This document shows, piece by piece, positions 35,874-49,120 of a stretch of 64,000 nt of DNA (position 1 is its first letter; every line of letters starts with the position of its first letter). The notes under the pieces are model-generated. The model ran no database searches. It was not told where the DNA came from and was given only the letters and a program-made list of their open reading frames with translations. The stretch covers positions 124,001 through 188,000 of the forward strand of contig JAHLKD010000027.1 in assembly GCA_025526935.1 (NCBI GenBank), given 5' to 3'. This DNA is from Cladochytrium replicatum (Eukaryota; Chytridiomycota; Chytridiomycetes; Cladochytriales; Cladochytriaceae). The translations under genes and the position numbers were made by a program.

Positions 35874-37225
35874 TCAGCCGGATCGAAGCAACGGTTGGTG
35901 CTCGCTTCGTTCTGAAACAACAGAGAGCGGCTTGTCAAACGTATGACATGTAAGCACAGCAAAGATATTTGCTGCCATTCCTCCAAGCTTGCGGACAAGG
36001 GTTGCATGTTCTCCGGGCTTATGACGGCTGCCGCTGTGCAGCCGATCCAGTCTCAGACGGCTTTGCTCGTCAAATGCGACGCGTACGCACGCTAGAAGAG
36101 CCATGAGCGAAGCCATGGAGCTAGCAGCCGTAATGAGAAACATAATGATCATCTGGTAGCGTGCCGCTTCGCCAACTGGAGCTCCTCCTAAAATTTGTCC
36201 AGTCATCATGCCGGGGATGCTGATCAACCCTAACGTTCTGGTGTTAATCTCCCGTTTCTCATACAGTCTGGTCCCGATTTACCAATGATCCTTACGCACA
36301 CTACGTTAGGTTTTTAAAACTAACTTTCGAGTGAGCACTTACGACATTTGATTAAGCGTCGGGAGTAGAGCAAGTCGAAGTGATTCTCTCATTATTGGAA
36401 GTGCTAATTTCAGAGAATCGGTGATCTGTCCAAAGTTGGCTAAAAGTGCCCGCTTCCCACCTGCTTCCCAGCGAGACGCTCCAAACGCCAGATACATTTC
36501 AACACGATCTTGATTGGTTGTGATCTGGGTCAGGAAGTGTGATTGCGCAACTGCGATCGTGTTCACTTGTGAAAATTGATCAGAATATCCAAAGACGACT
36601 GATTTATAAAAATCCCTACTGCTGTTTCCCAGGAGCATGCCAAGAATGGGAATGAACGAGCGCGGTCTATACCACGGTGTCGCCTGGATTGCGAAAGCAT
36701 TCCTATCATCAAAAGATCATTATTTTTTCTCAGAATTCCTTGACGTTGACAAAAGACTACTCAAGCGTACCCTGTTTAACGAATGGTCAGATTCATGGTG
36801 ATTTTTCTTGTTCTGGTTACCAACAAAGCCGACAAGTCCACAGCTTAGTGCGATTGAGATTAGGACGATCCCAAACATTGAGTCGTATCTGATTTTGCTC
36901 TTGTTTAGTGAGATCTCCACTGCGGAAAGCAGAACAAGGACACCCGAGAGCGCAAATGTGTACAACGGAGAATCATTTGAAAGAACTTACATCGAGTAAT
37001 TCAGTTGTCAAGTTAGATTTACCTCATGAGTCTGTGATAAATACCAGGCTCAAGGACGAGTCCCAGCAGTGAGAGTTGTAGCGCGCATCGCGTTGAAGCT
37101 ATGACGATTGTTCTTGATAGGTTGAGTTCAAACTTAACGCTCAAAGCGATAGTGATGAAGACCAGCAGCGATGCGATTGCCACGTTCAGCCAGGATGTTT
37201 CTGGTGTGGGGTCCGAGTTGTCCAT
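35874..37225 (-). CDS. UPF0014 (FetB/ALS3-like) membrane protein, two unresolved frame junctions
   Basis: The ATG at 37225 begins an acidic leader and helices (NVAIASLLVFITIALSV; the family block STRCALQLSLLGLVLEP). After an intron near 36985 come helices 3-4 (LSGVLVLLSAVEISLNKSK). A third segment starts near 36700 (ATPWYRPRSFIPILGMLLGN) and contains the family hallmark RVEMYLAFGASRWEA and MRESLRLALLPTLNQMS. The last exon reads LISIPGMMTGQILGG, two further helices and a 75-residue tail to 35874. The introns flanking the middle segment do not keep frame with any canonical splice pair I tried; each is off by one base. So the gene is either frameshifted or has a non-standard junction. Relatives: bacterial FetB (iron export permease) and plant ALS3/STAR2 (aluminium tolerance), usually partnered with a separate ATPase. 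Confidence 0.65.
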
Positions 37226-37526
37226 GTGAATTGATGTCAAAAACAGAACTACACTCACACACACTCACTCACTCACTCAGTGTGCTGCTGAACAAGTCAC
37301 ATTCTTTAATATGACTGAATAAGGCATATGCGCGACTTCGTGGCTTGCTGCTAAGACACACAGCCAGCCAAACCAAACGTTGTTGGGTTGCATCGCTGCG
37401 ATCAGAATTCGTCATTCGCTGAATCAGACTGAAAAAGAGGGGTATCGCCGTTGAGTTTTGCGCCACTGAACACACGCATATATCGCAATCAGCTTGGGAA
37501 TAACGTATAGTTTGTGTGGACCATAG
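37226..37526. promoter_or_regulatory. Divergent intergenic region with (CACT)/(CA) microsatellite
   Basis: Interval between the UPF0014 start (37225) and the DOCK start (37527), presumably carrying both promoters. It includes a short ACTC/CA simple repeat at about 37252-37280. No other element is recognised. Confidence 0.5.
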
Positions 37527-40500
37527 ATGACTGCACTGGCTAACCAATCAGTACATTCAGTGACGGCCGTCTCCACTGCGATGCCGACAGCAACGTGGGC
37601 ATCTCTACAGCAGCCCACTGATGCAATAGTCACGTTTCCATTCGATTCCCAATCTTTCGTTCGCAAATCTTCGGCTCCGACTGATTTAGAATCGTTTACA
37701 GACTCGTCATCGAATGCCGCAAACCTCTATATTGGTGACAGAGTCGTCGTTCTGGAGCAGTGTGGAGAATGGTATCGCGGGTTGGTTTTCAGAGGTACCG
37801 CTGCACCATCGTCTTTTTCTTCTCCGCTGTCCGACCTCGTTGACCTGTACTCACATGAGCCAAGCGGAGATGATCATCAAAATTCGCTCAGCAGCCTACC
37901 TCCGCCATCCACGAAGCCAGTCACGAAGCCGATTCTTGCAATATTTCCGGCCTCGAGCGTCCGCTTGCGCAAAACAACATCATCTCCGCCGCCACTTCCG
38001 CCGAAGTCTACCGAGACCTTCGATCTTAACGCTACCAACTCAATCGCACTTGTTCCAGCCCATGATACGGCAGCTGGGGCAATTAACCCACTCATCGATG
38101 ATCTTGCTGCTGTTCTCCGCGATTGGTCTGCGAATCTCGAGCACTACATCTCGACTCAGCAGTATGACCTCTTTGCAAAAGTGAAAGATCTTTTTTCGGT
38201 TGTTTTCAATTCGCGAAGGAAGCTTATCGCAACTGCACAGAACAGTGGAACATTGTCAGCAGATGAGTTTGTGAGGGAGGTTCGGAACGTAATCGCGAAG
38301 GTGGAAGAAGGAGAAAAAATACAGGAAGCGGATATCATATTGAGAAATCAAGTCACGGGGACGGCGATTTCTGAGCGCGATGTTGGGATGATTGACATCC
38401 TCAGACGGCATCAGATTGCTGGCGGACGACGGGAAGGCCAAATCAATGGTGAGTTCGGAGATCAGTGTACATAAAGGTGTCCACTCATCGAGTTGGATAA
38501 ATCGCAGCTCTGACGTCAGGAACCAGCAGCTCAAATTCCATGAAAGTGCTGGACACTTATCGCCATAGATTCTTCCATTTTCTTCTCGAGATCCGAGAAT
38601 GCCCACCAGGAATGTGCGAGCCAGGGGAGCGTATGGAGCTTTCCTTTTCCGTTTTCAACCGCGCCGAGTCTCGCTTCGTAACCGATGAGTACATCATCAT
38701 CGTTGATTCAGCGGGCATTGTTACGGACACATCGACAACAAGCGTCAAAAATCGCGCATTTTTTGTGGACTTTACTGAGCGCGAGCTAAACGATAATATG
38801 CATCTTGTCTGTCGGATCGTGCGAGTTGGAAGAATGCATCCCAACGGTGGCGCGATGAACGAAGCACCAGCGGCTGTGGTCCAAACTCCCCAGGTTGGAT
38901 CCTCTGTGAATGGCTGGAATGTGGGCGATGATGCGGCTGCTGGCCCACAGAACCCAAAGCGTGCGGGTGTAGTTGCCGGAGGAGCAACTGGTGGCCTGAA
39001 CAACCTTCTGAGATTTTCGGAACGTAACAGTGGATCTAGCGTGACACCAAGCTTGGGGCATAAGAGTTCCGATGGCTCTCTAGGCTCATCTTCTGCCTCA
39101 ATTGGAAACAGCTCCAGTCTTGCGGGAAAGTACCCATTCTTAGCATCTGAGAACGTTGAAGAAGCTGCGGGTGTGTACAGAAGACCCTACGGATGTGCCG
39201 TTCTAGAGGTTGGCGGCGTACTCCAGGGGCGAGAGAGGCAGGCCTCTTCCAACGTCGGAGATGATTCGGAGAATCGAACTGTGGGTTACGTCGGTGATCT
39301 CTCGAAAGCCTACGGGCAGGAACGGATGTTTAGAATGCATGTCTTTGGCCCCAATGTTGAGGCGAACTTTGGCATTGTCCATGAGCAGATTGTGCACGGA
39401 ACCTCTGGTTCAGGCTACGGGAACACCCCTGGGTACGATCGACATTCGCGCGGAGATACTGTCACGGTGTCGATGCGGATGTTTCACGGAGATGCGCTTG
39501 GAGTACTGAGGAATTATTGTGGAGGGCGTAGGAGTGGGAGTTTGGACCTTCGTGGAGTTGTCGTAACAGGGCGTAATTCAGGATCGACTGACTCGCTTGT
39601 TCGAGGTGCGAACGTGAGAGTTTTGCAGTTGATCTCGGATAGTCGAGAGGACGGAAGTTTCAGAGATATGCGACGAAGGTCTGCGCGTGAAGAGGAAAAC
39701 AACGAAGACGGTGATGCACTGTCCACAGCTGGGTCTGCTGGCGGCGGGGAGGATAGCGAAGAGCCCGCGCTTGTCGCCGCAGCGGAAGGTCGAAACTCGA
39801 TCTACGTTACCTTGGTTGCAGGGGAGTTTACCCAGGCGCTGAGGAAAACGTCTGGACGGAATGTTGAGGTGACGGTGCAAGTACGACTTCAAACGGGGGA
39901 GTTTGTTAGCAATTGCCTCTCCCGCGGGTCTGGCGATCCGAGCTGTAGAACTGGAGCATTGGATTCGTTGGTGTACTATCACTGCAATCACCCACGTTGG
40001 AACGAGACGATCAGGATTGATCTTTCGCCGAGAGCCTTTGAAAGCGCTCATCTGCTTCTGACGTTTAGGCACTGCTCTTCCAAAACAAATGAATCAGGAA
40101 AGCGAACGCTGAGCTCAAGTGGAAGCAACAGTAGTCTAAGGAGCGCGTGGACCGGAAGCGGGGGCAGTGGTGGAGTCCCGCACATTACCCCAGGCACTTT
40201 GTCTGGGGGTCGGAGCTATAGCGATTCAACTACGGTCCCGTCTCCGACTGGCATGGCATTGCCATCGCGCCTTATGAGCACAACGACAACTTCAATGGCA
40301 TCCATCGTGTCGAGTGGATTTGTTGGGACGACCATTGCACCAGGTGGTACCGAAGAAAAGTGTGAAAGAAACTTTGCTTTTGCTTTTCTACCGCTTGTGC
40401 AGACAAATTCGAATCACACGGTCGTAGCGGATGGAACACACATATTGAGTCTGTACAAGTGGGATCGACGTGCCTGTGTTCCAGGTGTATATTTATCATG

Positions 40501-43500
40501 TCCCCCTGGACCCAGTTTTGCGCCATCGCTCGACAACTCGGGGACTGGACTTGAATCCTTCGGGAATTCGTCATCGCGTTTGAGCGTGATCGCCAAGGAG
40601 AGCGTGACCGTTTCCACAGCCTTAGTCTCGACCTATATGACACAGAACACAAAGCTACTGAATCTGCTCCACTGGAGGAACGCAGTTGGTTTCCACCGTA
40701 TGGATGTGCTGCAAGTCGTGGGAGACTTGATGCAAGTATCCGAAGTGGAGGTGGTGACGTTTCTTCGGCAGATCCTTGATTCGCTATTTGAGATCCTTGA
40801 GAGTGTTGTCAATTACGACGAGCGTTGGGGTGCGGGACAACAGCATCCGCGGGAGTGGTTTGGCCTCGGTCCCCAAGGCGGAAGATACTCCGATGCTGTG
40901 TTCGGCGCATTAGTGATGGCGCTTGGGGTCGTCATGGACAAGCGGTTCGTGGGCCACCTTGCAACAATTGAAGCACATTTAGAAGGACGAAGAACTTCTG
41001 GATCAGCGAGCGAGGATCGAGAAAGCGGAGGAAGCGAGTCCGGCGCATTCAGGAGGGCAAGAGAAGCAGCCGTCAGAGCCGAGGGAACCGCGAACACGGA
41101 AGGCGTTGGGAGCCGGGTTTGGAGGCATCTCTTGCGCGGGATGTATAGACGCATGGTTGTTGCGGACGAAGAGGCTGCGATGGCAAGGGAGGTTAGATCG
41201 ATGGTAAAAGTATGGCAGTACCTGTTCCGCATGGTCGTGTGCTCGTACGGGGAAGATGTACGGGCGAGAACTAGGAGGACTTGGAGCGATGTAAGGGCCG
41301 GGAATGCAGAAACGACCCACGAGGAGTTTCTTGGGTACATCGGAACCTTCTTCGCAGCGTTGAACCGGATGATGGCTTTGAGAACTCCAGAATACTTGAT
41401 TGGGAGTCAGACCCTAGCAATGGTGCACTTTCCAAGTCTTGTCAATGAGCTGGTGTTGAAGCTTGGGAAAGTTGTGGTGAGGGAATCGAAGGAAGGGCTC
41501 GGAGATTGGGCTAATAGCATGCTGGATATTGTGATCAATTTCGTGGATGCGATGGAGGGAAAGGAAGGAGACAACGGATGGAGTGCGATGTCACCCGTTG
41601 GAAGCTCGAGGCCCTCTACATCGAAACCGGGAACACCTGGGACGACGGGAACGGTTAAATCCATCAACTCTGTGGCGTCCGGAACAGCTACCCAGGGAGA
41701 TCGCTCTTGTATAAAGTTGCGAACGCATAAGCTGGCACTTATCTCGCAGCTTGTACAGGGTCCACTATTTGATGCAGGTGAAGAGTGTCGAATGAAACTG
41801 GTTTCTCACGTGGTGCGATGGATCGTAGAATGCTTCGATGGATCTTGGGAGTCGACTACATGGTTGGGTGACACTTCGACAGCTGCAGCCGCACGTGCAA
41901 GCGTCGGATCAGCTCAGGGAGGACACGCTTGGGAAAGATCAAGCGAGCATTCGGGAGGCAGCTCTTCACGGAACAGCGTTGGGAGTGTAGTGTCGTTATC
42001 TGGCGTGCTGGTAGCGAGCCGGCGCGTAAGTGGGAGTCGAAGCATAGATATCCCGGTGGCAGGCTTCGGCGTTACAGTTGGTCAGTACTCGCCGCCTATG
42101 GTTGGTCCTCCAGTGGAAACTTGGGAGACTCTGACCGGCACAGGTAGGGCCGACTTGGGCAAGCGCTTTCGTTGCAGTGAAGGGGAGTGGATAAAGGCAG
42201 GCATTGAGGTGACTGCACAACTGTTGGACAAGATTGAAAAGGTGGCAAGGGGTCAAGGGGACAGTGTAAGGCTTGTTGATAGATTGGAGGATTTGTTGGC
42301 AGTTCTGGTGGATGGGTTTCTTGTGCTCTTGGATGATCCTTCAGAGGAAGGGATGACGGAATCGGAAACGAGAGAGTCGGTCGCAACGAGTCCTGTGTCG
42401 ACCGTAGAACATGATGGGAAACAGGGACGAGATGGTATCCAGCGTCGAAGAATGACAGCGAAAAATCCTCAGAGTGCCGAACTATCATGGATGGTCGTAT
42501 CGATTTTTAACTTGATGACAGAGGATCAGATCCGAGGATTTGTTTCAAATAGGGTAATTTCGGCTAAGAAACATCTTGGAAAGTTTGACTTGCTTCACAC
42601 ACAGTGGAAGCATCGAATGGAGAAGACTGCCCCAGACAATTCTCGAGGAAGCTTCGCAGCATCTACTCCGAGCCTTGCAGCGGAACCAGCTGAAATCATC
42701 GTTCAAATTCTCGTTCTATTTAGCTGTCTCTTCAGTACATCTCGAAACAATGCGAATAGTTCAGTAAACAGCGGAGTAGAAGTTTTCCCTGCATCTTGGC
42801 CAATTCTACATTTGATTTCGCATCGCATCTCGGTGAAAGTTTTCAGGTCGATTGGAAGAATTCTGAAGAGAGAGTTTCCGCCACACTCTGGAGAAGAGCG
42901 GAGCGATCTCGAGAGACTTGGAAAGGAGCGAAGGGCGTCAACGTTTGGTACGGTTATGCCAGAGCTTAATGCAGCACTTTGGGGAGACTTCTTCAGGGTA
43001 ATATTACAGCTTCTTGCATCGCCTTGGACGCAGATTGAGACCTTCCGGCATGTCCTTGCTCGATTTTCGAGCAAAGTGGGCCCCGACATTCGTGTTGATG
43101 CAGTTGCTGTGCTACAGAGCATGTGGGAAGACTTAGCCGAGCACGGTGGAGATTGGAGGCTTGGGCCACTTGGCGGACGGAAGGCCAGAATTGGTGCACA
43201 ATGGGGATTTATTCAAGAGCTCGTTGGAGAGTTCTTGCGGATGACCATATCTGGTCATCCAACAGTAAGAGCAGCGGGTGCTGAACTTTTGTTTAGTGCA
43301 ATTGAGACTGAGTTTATTGGACAATGGGCACTTCGGGACCTCGAAATTGGAACAACAAATGAGGTTGATGGCCGCGCAGAGACCTGGATCCTTGCAGATT
43401 TCATGCGTGTGGAGGTCGAGTGTATTGATCGGATTGATCAACTCATAATGGGAAACAACTCGATCGATCAAGCATTCGCATACTTTATCGTTCACGATTT

Positions 43501-46383
43501 GCAACACCGTGCGCAGGATGGAACAGTTGTCGGGCGAAGATTCTTGGATGAAGTCGGAGATCCAACCGAGCTCGGAAAAGCTGTTGCACACTTTCGATTA
43601 CTGTGTAGCAGCTTTTCTGAAAAGTTGGAACATCTGATTGATCTCACCATAACAGTGCGTGATTTCCCTAAAGATGAGGCGGACACGGATGAGCAGGTTT
43701 CAGCCATATTGAAACTCATGCGTTTCCTCCAGACCATAAGAATTGATCGAGAGTCCCCCTCGGGTGGGCTCAGCGTCAGTCCAGCGTATGTCAAGTACGC
43801 ACACGCACTGTCAAAGATTCATTTGCGTTCAGGACATCTAGTCGAAGCAGCAGCGGCATTAAAGCTTCATGCCGACTTGTTGGATTGGTCATACGAGATG
43901 TTAGTTAGTGCGATTCCACAGGCTGGTTTTCCTCGGACAGAGACAGCTTTAGAAAGAAAGCTTCAAATCTATGAGGAAATGATCGAGATGTTAGAAAAGG
44001 GAAAAGCCTGGGAAAGTGCATCTGCCTTGTGTCGAGAGCTAGCTGCTGTGCATAGTAAGTTTTCATGCAAAGCTGAAAAGATAATCAAGTAATGGTTTCT
44101 TAGGTACCGTTACATTTGATTACAATGAGCTTTCTCTTCTGTTCCGGCGGCAAGCCAGACTCGCTGAATCTATCATTCTAAGCTCACAGCGAAACCAGAT
44201 GCCCTCATCCCCAACAAACTTCGACACATCTGGTGCATCGTCGCAACGAAACTTAACAGCTACCCATTTTTACAGCGTTGGATTTTTCGGCTTGGGTTGG
44301 GACTCCCCAGAGCTGCAGAATCGGCAGTTCGTCTATATGGCCGAGGAGTGGGAGAGGATCGCTCAGTTCATAGAACGAATAATGGGAATCTACCCTGGCG
44401 CATCCGTCATTAGAGAGATGGCACCAGTATCTAAGGAAATTCAAAACAATCCCAATGGAATGTGGATTCAGGTTACAGCAGTGACACCGCAGATGGATCC
44501 GCGAAGTCTGGTCGGGCCATATGGGCCGTTTGGAAATATAGGGGCTGCTCTCGGTGTAGAATATGACCCACCGTCAAATCGATCACCACCACCATTAGCT
44601 CTCTTCGAGCGGGATCTTGATCCCGTCAATCCCGAAGATGCTTTCGTCGCGAGTGCCTTTGATACGTTGGAGAGCCGAGTACCAGATTATGTCAGGCTCT
44701 ATTACGAAGTAATGGAAGTCGATCTCTTTTCGTTCTCTCGAAGAATTCGTAAGCCGTGTCCAGCAGGTCTCGAGGTCCCAACTGGGCCGGGGTTCGAAGC
44801 CGTTGTGGAGATTTTAGAGCTTTGGTCGGAGCGCACGGTTCTTGCAACCGAAGAAGTGTTTCCGGGAGTATCCCGTAGATCTCATGTTTCGATGACGCAT
44901 TCTTTCGAGCTCTCTCCCATCGAGAATGCAATTATTGCGATACGGAGCAAAAACACTCAGCTCTTAGGACTCCTGCGCGTGTACGAACCGCACGCACGGA
45001 CGGCTGTTGCTTCAAACGTGCCGAACGTCAGAGCCACTGCTAATGTCAACTTGGCAAGCAATGGAGCAAATGGAGCTCAGAAGTCCAAACGCAAAGGCAT
45101 TGGCGCAGGTCAGCTTGCAGGCCTGCAAGCGCTCACTATTTCAACGGGAGCCGCGTCACAAAATACTCCCCAAACAGCATCAAATGGATTGGGGGTTTTG
45201 AACGTCAATCCGTTTTCCATGGCTATTCTTGGAGCAGTCGATGCGCCAGTAAATGGTGGCATTCCGATGTATCGGCGGGCGTTCTTATCCGACGAATACA
45301 GAAAATGGGCGATTGGTACTGGGGACCACAAAGAAGTTCGTCTGATCGATGCCCTTATGAAGTCTATCGAAGCACAGGTATGACTGAATTATTCAAATGA
45401 TCTGGATTCAAACTGAAGAGTCTTTAGGCTGAAATAATCAACAATTGCTTGCATGTTCACGACTGGATTTGCCCCAGCCCAATGCGACCGCTTCATGAAA
45501 ACCTCATTCTGAGTATGTTTAGTTTAAAGATGTCAATTAAGGTGTCTCAAACTTGCTCAAAGGTTTCCAAAAGACGTTTGTAATGGAAATTCAAAAAATG
45601 CGATTGCGTGTGGTAAGAGCAGATGGGCAGGGACGGAGATCGCTCGGGGCATTACAAGATGTCGAGCAAACCTTGAAGATCCAGACTAGTGGGAAGCGCG
45701 GCCCATGGCTTGGAGGAAACAAAGAAACACCAAGATCCGGGAAATCACCACTTTTTAGTGTCCCAAGCGGAGGCATTGCAATGCCTTTCTTCACACGCAG
45801 CACTAATGGAATTACTGCAAAAGAGCAATCTATACCGTTCATCCCATCCAACGGCAGCGTCACAACAAACGGGCGCTCCTTTGAATCTTCTCGTCTTTCG
45901 GGGTCGAGATTTAGCCACTCTCGCGATGCGTCATTCTCGTCTCATCACAGTGCATCAAATATCTACACATTCAGCAACTCATCTGGACCGCTTTCTCCTC
46001 CGACACAGGGATACAACCAGTTCCATCCTTCACCGAGCGCTTCCAGCCCAAACATTGTCTCGCCCATGGCACGTTCTGTTGGCCCATCATGGTCGTCATC
46101 CTATGGGTCGCGTCGCCTGTCGTTTGTTGACGCAGCGCCGTCGCTGATGCCTCCACTTTCTCACGACGTCAGCAGCTCATCTTCGAGGATGGAAAGATCG
46201 AGCACCGGGAGCAACAATGCAGAGCGGACACGATCGATGGAGAGCATGGAGTCGGTGAACGTTAGTGCGATACTTCGCGGACGACTAGAGGAAGATCGAC
46301 GTGCGGGGAATTTGAAGAAGGATCGAACGAGCACGGAATCTGACAATGTGTCCATGCTTCGAGAATTAATGGATCACTGGTAG
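37527..46383 (+). CDS. DOCK-family Rho/Rac guanine nucleotide exchange factor, very large
   Basis: Five exons (37527-38448, 38508-44054, 44104-45377, 45428-45512, 45563-46383) give 2882 residues; the second exon alone is 5.5 kb. The N-terminus has an SH3-like segment (YIGDRVVVLEQCGEWYRG) as in DOCK-A/B proteins. The DHR-1/C2 lipid-binding domain starts near residue 735 (NSIYVTLVAGEFTQ, then NHPRWNETIRIDL). The DHR-2 exchange domain begins near 2070 (HLVEAAAALKLHADLLDW). It continues through FYSVGFFGLGWD and FELSPIENAI to the final lobe (FQKTFVMEIQKM). Long Ser/Gly-rich low-complexity inserts explain the size, about 1000 residues above DOCK180. Family role: loading Rac/Cdc42-type GTPases with GTP, controlling actin. 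The tail after DHR-2 is Ser-rich, likely phospho-regulated (inference). Confidence 0.9.
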
Positions 46384-47400
46384 ATTTATTTGATCTTTTT
46401 TGTTCCTTTTGGATAAGTGGTCGAATTTGCCATTGCTTGTTGTCACAAAGCCTTTGGAAAGCTGTTCCAGAGATTGCAATCACTCATTGACTTCTTTCAC
46501 TACTGTGAAATCGAACAACCTCTGTTCTGTTCTTCCCTCATAACAGTTTATATATTTTAGGCTTTTTGTGCATGTGTTATTTTCTTCTATAATACCACTT
46601 AATGTCAATTTTGAACAGCTGGTAAGATTGTACATGGAGGTTGTTGCCAATCCCTTCTAGCTCTGTGTGTTGAAACAGGTACCGTGGTCCCGTGTGTATT
46701 CATTTTACGGCAGAATAGTTCGAGTGCACGTTTGAGACTCACCACTCTGAACGAATGTAAAAGCATAGAGAAGTAAAAACTAAACATTGCGATCTAAGAA
46801 ACATAGAGCGAAAGAAATGGAAGAACGATTGTTGTCTATTGCCACAAAAGAACTACAGCCCAACCATAGAATTAAATGCATATCATAGCTCTCCCCTCAA
46901 ATCAAGCATTATTGTACAGAGTATGGGAGAAATGAAAACGACTGTTGCGATGCTATTTGATCAAGGAACTTGATGGATACATATCTGCACTCTTCTTTAT
47001 GATCCGGTTCAAAGAAATTGGCTCATTCGGAGGCTAATCCATGGAAAAGCTTTGCCTCTCGGGGCAGCAGAACTGTCAAACGTGCGCTCTGCTCAAACCT
47101 GTTCTGCCCTAAATAAATATGCACGTGACCACTTTTGTCAATACTGGAGCTAATAGATTGCCAAGTTATTAGCACCAACAGGCTCACACCAAGTAAATTC
47201 TTGACAGATTTTAAGTCTGACTGCAATGACACTACTTGAGGGGAAAGTTGAAGTCTGGGGTGTGTAAGAGGAGCAATTCTCCGTACGGGTCAAGGTGGGT
47301 GGTTCATGATTCGGAAGATCAAGAATGGGAAGCCAGGGGTTTTGAGGTGGATTCAGGACACCCAGAAGTTGAATCCGGACGAGCCGGCGGCCAATAACGT
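46384..47400. other. Intergenic; no gene recognised
   Basis: AT-rich sequence after the DOCK stop. Small frames on the minus strand (for example 47023-47232) have no recognisable content. Part of it may belong to the flank of the retroelement relic downstream, but no long terminal repeat pair is visible. Confidence 0.4.
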
Positions 47401-47404
47401 GTCG

Positions 47405-47645
47405 GCGAAAAGGGGATGAGCATGAGCAAAGAAAAGAGTGGGAAGAAGCAAAAGGAAGAAAAAGAGTTGGTGAAGAAGAAAAATTGGGACAGTGAAAAAG
47501 AAGGAAATAAAAAAGAAAAGGATGGGGTGTTGAGAGTGAGAGAGAGAAAATTTTGCTGTCGAGAGTGAAGGAGAAAATATTGGGGGTGTTGAGAGTGATA
47601 GAAAAGGATTGGGGGTGTTGAACAAGAGGAGGGACCTTATGGAGG
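47405..47645 (+). repeat. Purine-rich repeat with GGGGGTGTTGAGAGTGA-type units
   Basis: About 240 bases almost free of C on the plus strand (GA/AAG-rich). At its 3' side the motif GGGGTGTTGAGAGTGA recurs at about 47522, 47581 and, truncated, at 47615. The minus-strand open frame across it (Ser/Phe/Leu-rich) is best explained as a low-complexity shadow. Confidence 0.6.
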
Positions 47646-47769
47646 AAGATTTTGAGAAAAGTTTCATTGGCAGGTAATCCAGAAACAATTCCATTGTTTT
47701 CCTCATCAAACACCCCCGTTTCCCTCACTTTCAGCATCTTGATGATACTGTGCCTGAGGTAAGTTCTGG

Positions 47770-49120
47770 ATGGTTGGACAGGTTCAAGTTGACCAGCGAG
47801 CTCCATACGGTAGTAGTATGGGTCATCCGATCCAAGGAATTGGACAGATTATCCTGGCAGCTTTTTACCGCGATGTTGCGAGATACTTGTCGACTGGTCT
47901 GGTAGACATTGAAGACGATGACGATTTGGCAGAAAAGGTTCGACGGACAGGGAAGAATTTTTTTCTGAGTGAGGGTCATCTTTTCCTGCGGTGAAGAGGT
48001 TTGGGCGGATTCTGCGGCAGGTGATTGATCGGAAGGAGGACAGCTGAGGGTGTAGCGGGCGTGCCATGAGGGGTGGCAGGTGCGCACCGATCGATCAAAG
48101 GAACTATCAAGAAGATCGAGCAACTTTATTATTGGGAAGAGATGAGGAAGATAGTGGAGGAGTGGGTGAAGACTTGTGTGCCCTGTCAACGTATGGCTGG
48201 ATTGAGAAAAGAGGAAGAGTTACATCCGGCAGAGGCGGCGGTGGTCAGGTTGCAGGTGCACATGGATTCGATGAAGCCAGGAGGAAAGAGCGAAGGGCTT
48301 ATTGGTCTGATCGGCATTTGCGACAGCACATATGGACTTTTGGATGCGGAGATTGTTCGGTCGATTACGGCGGCAAACGCGGCGAAAGTGATTATTGCGT
48401 TTATTACAAGGTACGGGTGTCCGGTCACTTTGGTGTCGGATCAGGGGTCGGAGTTCAAAGCAGAAGTGAAGAGAATTTTGGCGGCGGCATGAATTCACGC
48501 GAAGTGGTCCACAGCATGGCATCCTCAGGCGAACTCAGTGATCGAACGACGGTGGCTAGAAGTGAGAAACGCGTTCACTCGATGGATCGAAAACATTGGA
48601 CACTTGTGGGAGCGATATTGGCGATATGCAATCTTGGCGTACAATCTGACAGTAAACGAAATCACGGGCTATCCTCCTTTCTTGTGGTTCTGGCGAATGG
48701 CGATTATGCCGATTGAGCTTTCAACAACTTCATGGAACACTGTCGATTGGAACTATTCAATGACTTTGGAAGAGTTGATCCACGCATGTGCGGATCAGAT
48801 TGCCATGATAGAAGAGATTTGCGAAGAGTCGGTTGACAGAATCAACTAAGCTCGTGAGCGCAGGAGACAACAGTGGAACCTCAAACATCGCATTCGCCTA
48901 ATGAGATCAACGTTGGAGACACGGTACTGCTTTACAACTCGTCGTTTGATAGTCAGTGGTTGCGAAAGTTCGAGACTAGGTGGATGGGACCGTATATCGT
49001 GGCGGAGAAAAGAGATGGCGGAGCGTACAGGATCAGAGAGCTCTCTGCATGTAAAGCACGTCTGCCGCAAAGACACAAGTCATATTCCCGTGACAGGATC
49101 TCTGTGTCCGTGTCCTCCCA
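47770..49120 (+). mobile_element. Ty3/gypsy-type retrotransposon integrase relic
   Basis: Plus-strand fragments correspond to the 3' part of a Ty3/gypsy pol. An integrase H2C2-like segment (QLYYWEEMRKIVEEWV, CVPCQRMAG) starts near 48110. The rve core has its first Asp in VHMDSM (48260) and its second in TLVSDQGSEF (48440). The Glu region is NSVIERRWLEVRNAF (48535), and a C-terminal segment NVGDTVLLYNSS with GPYIVAEK lies near 48910-49010. A TGA after LAAA (48490) and frame changes at about 48000-48060 and 48850 break it. No reverse transcriptase, protease, gag or LTR pair is seen, so it is a 5'-truncated dead fragment. The upstream stretch 47770-47990 may be pol linker. Confidence 0.75.

Noticed and set aside
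47150-47806. 218-residue Ser/Phe/Leu-rich minus-strand frame
   Set aside because: Follows the low-complexity purine tract on the other strand; no domain and antisense to the retroelement flank.
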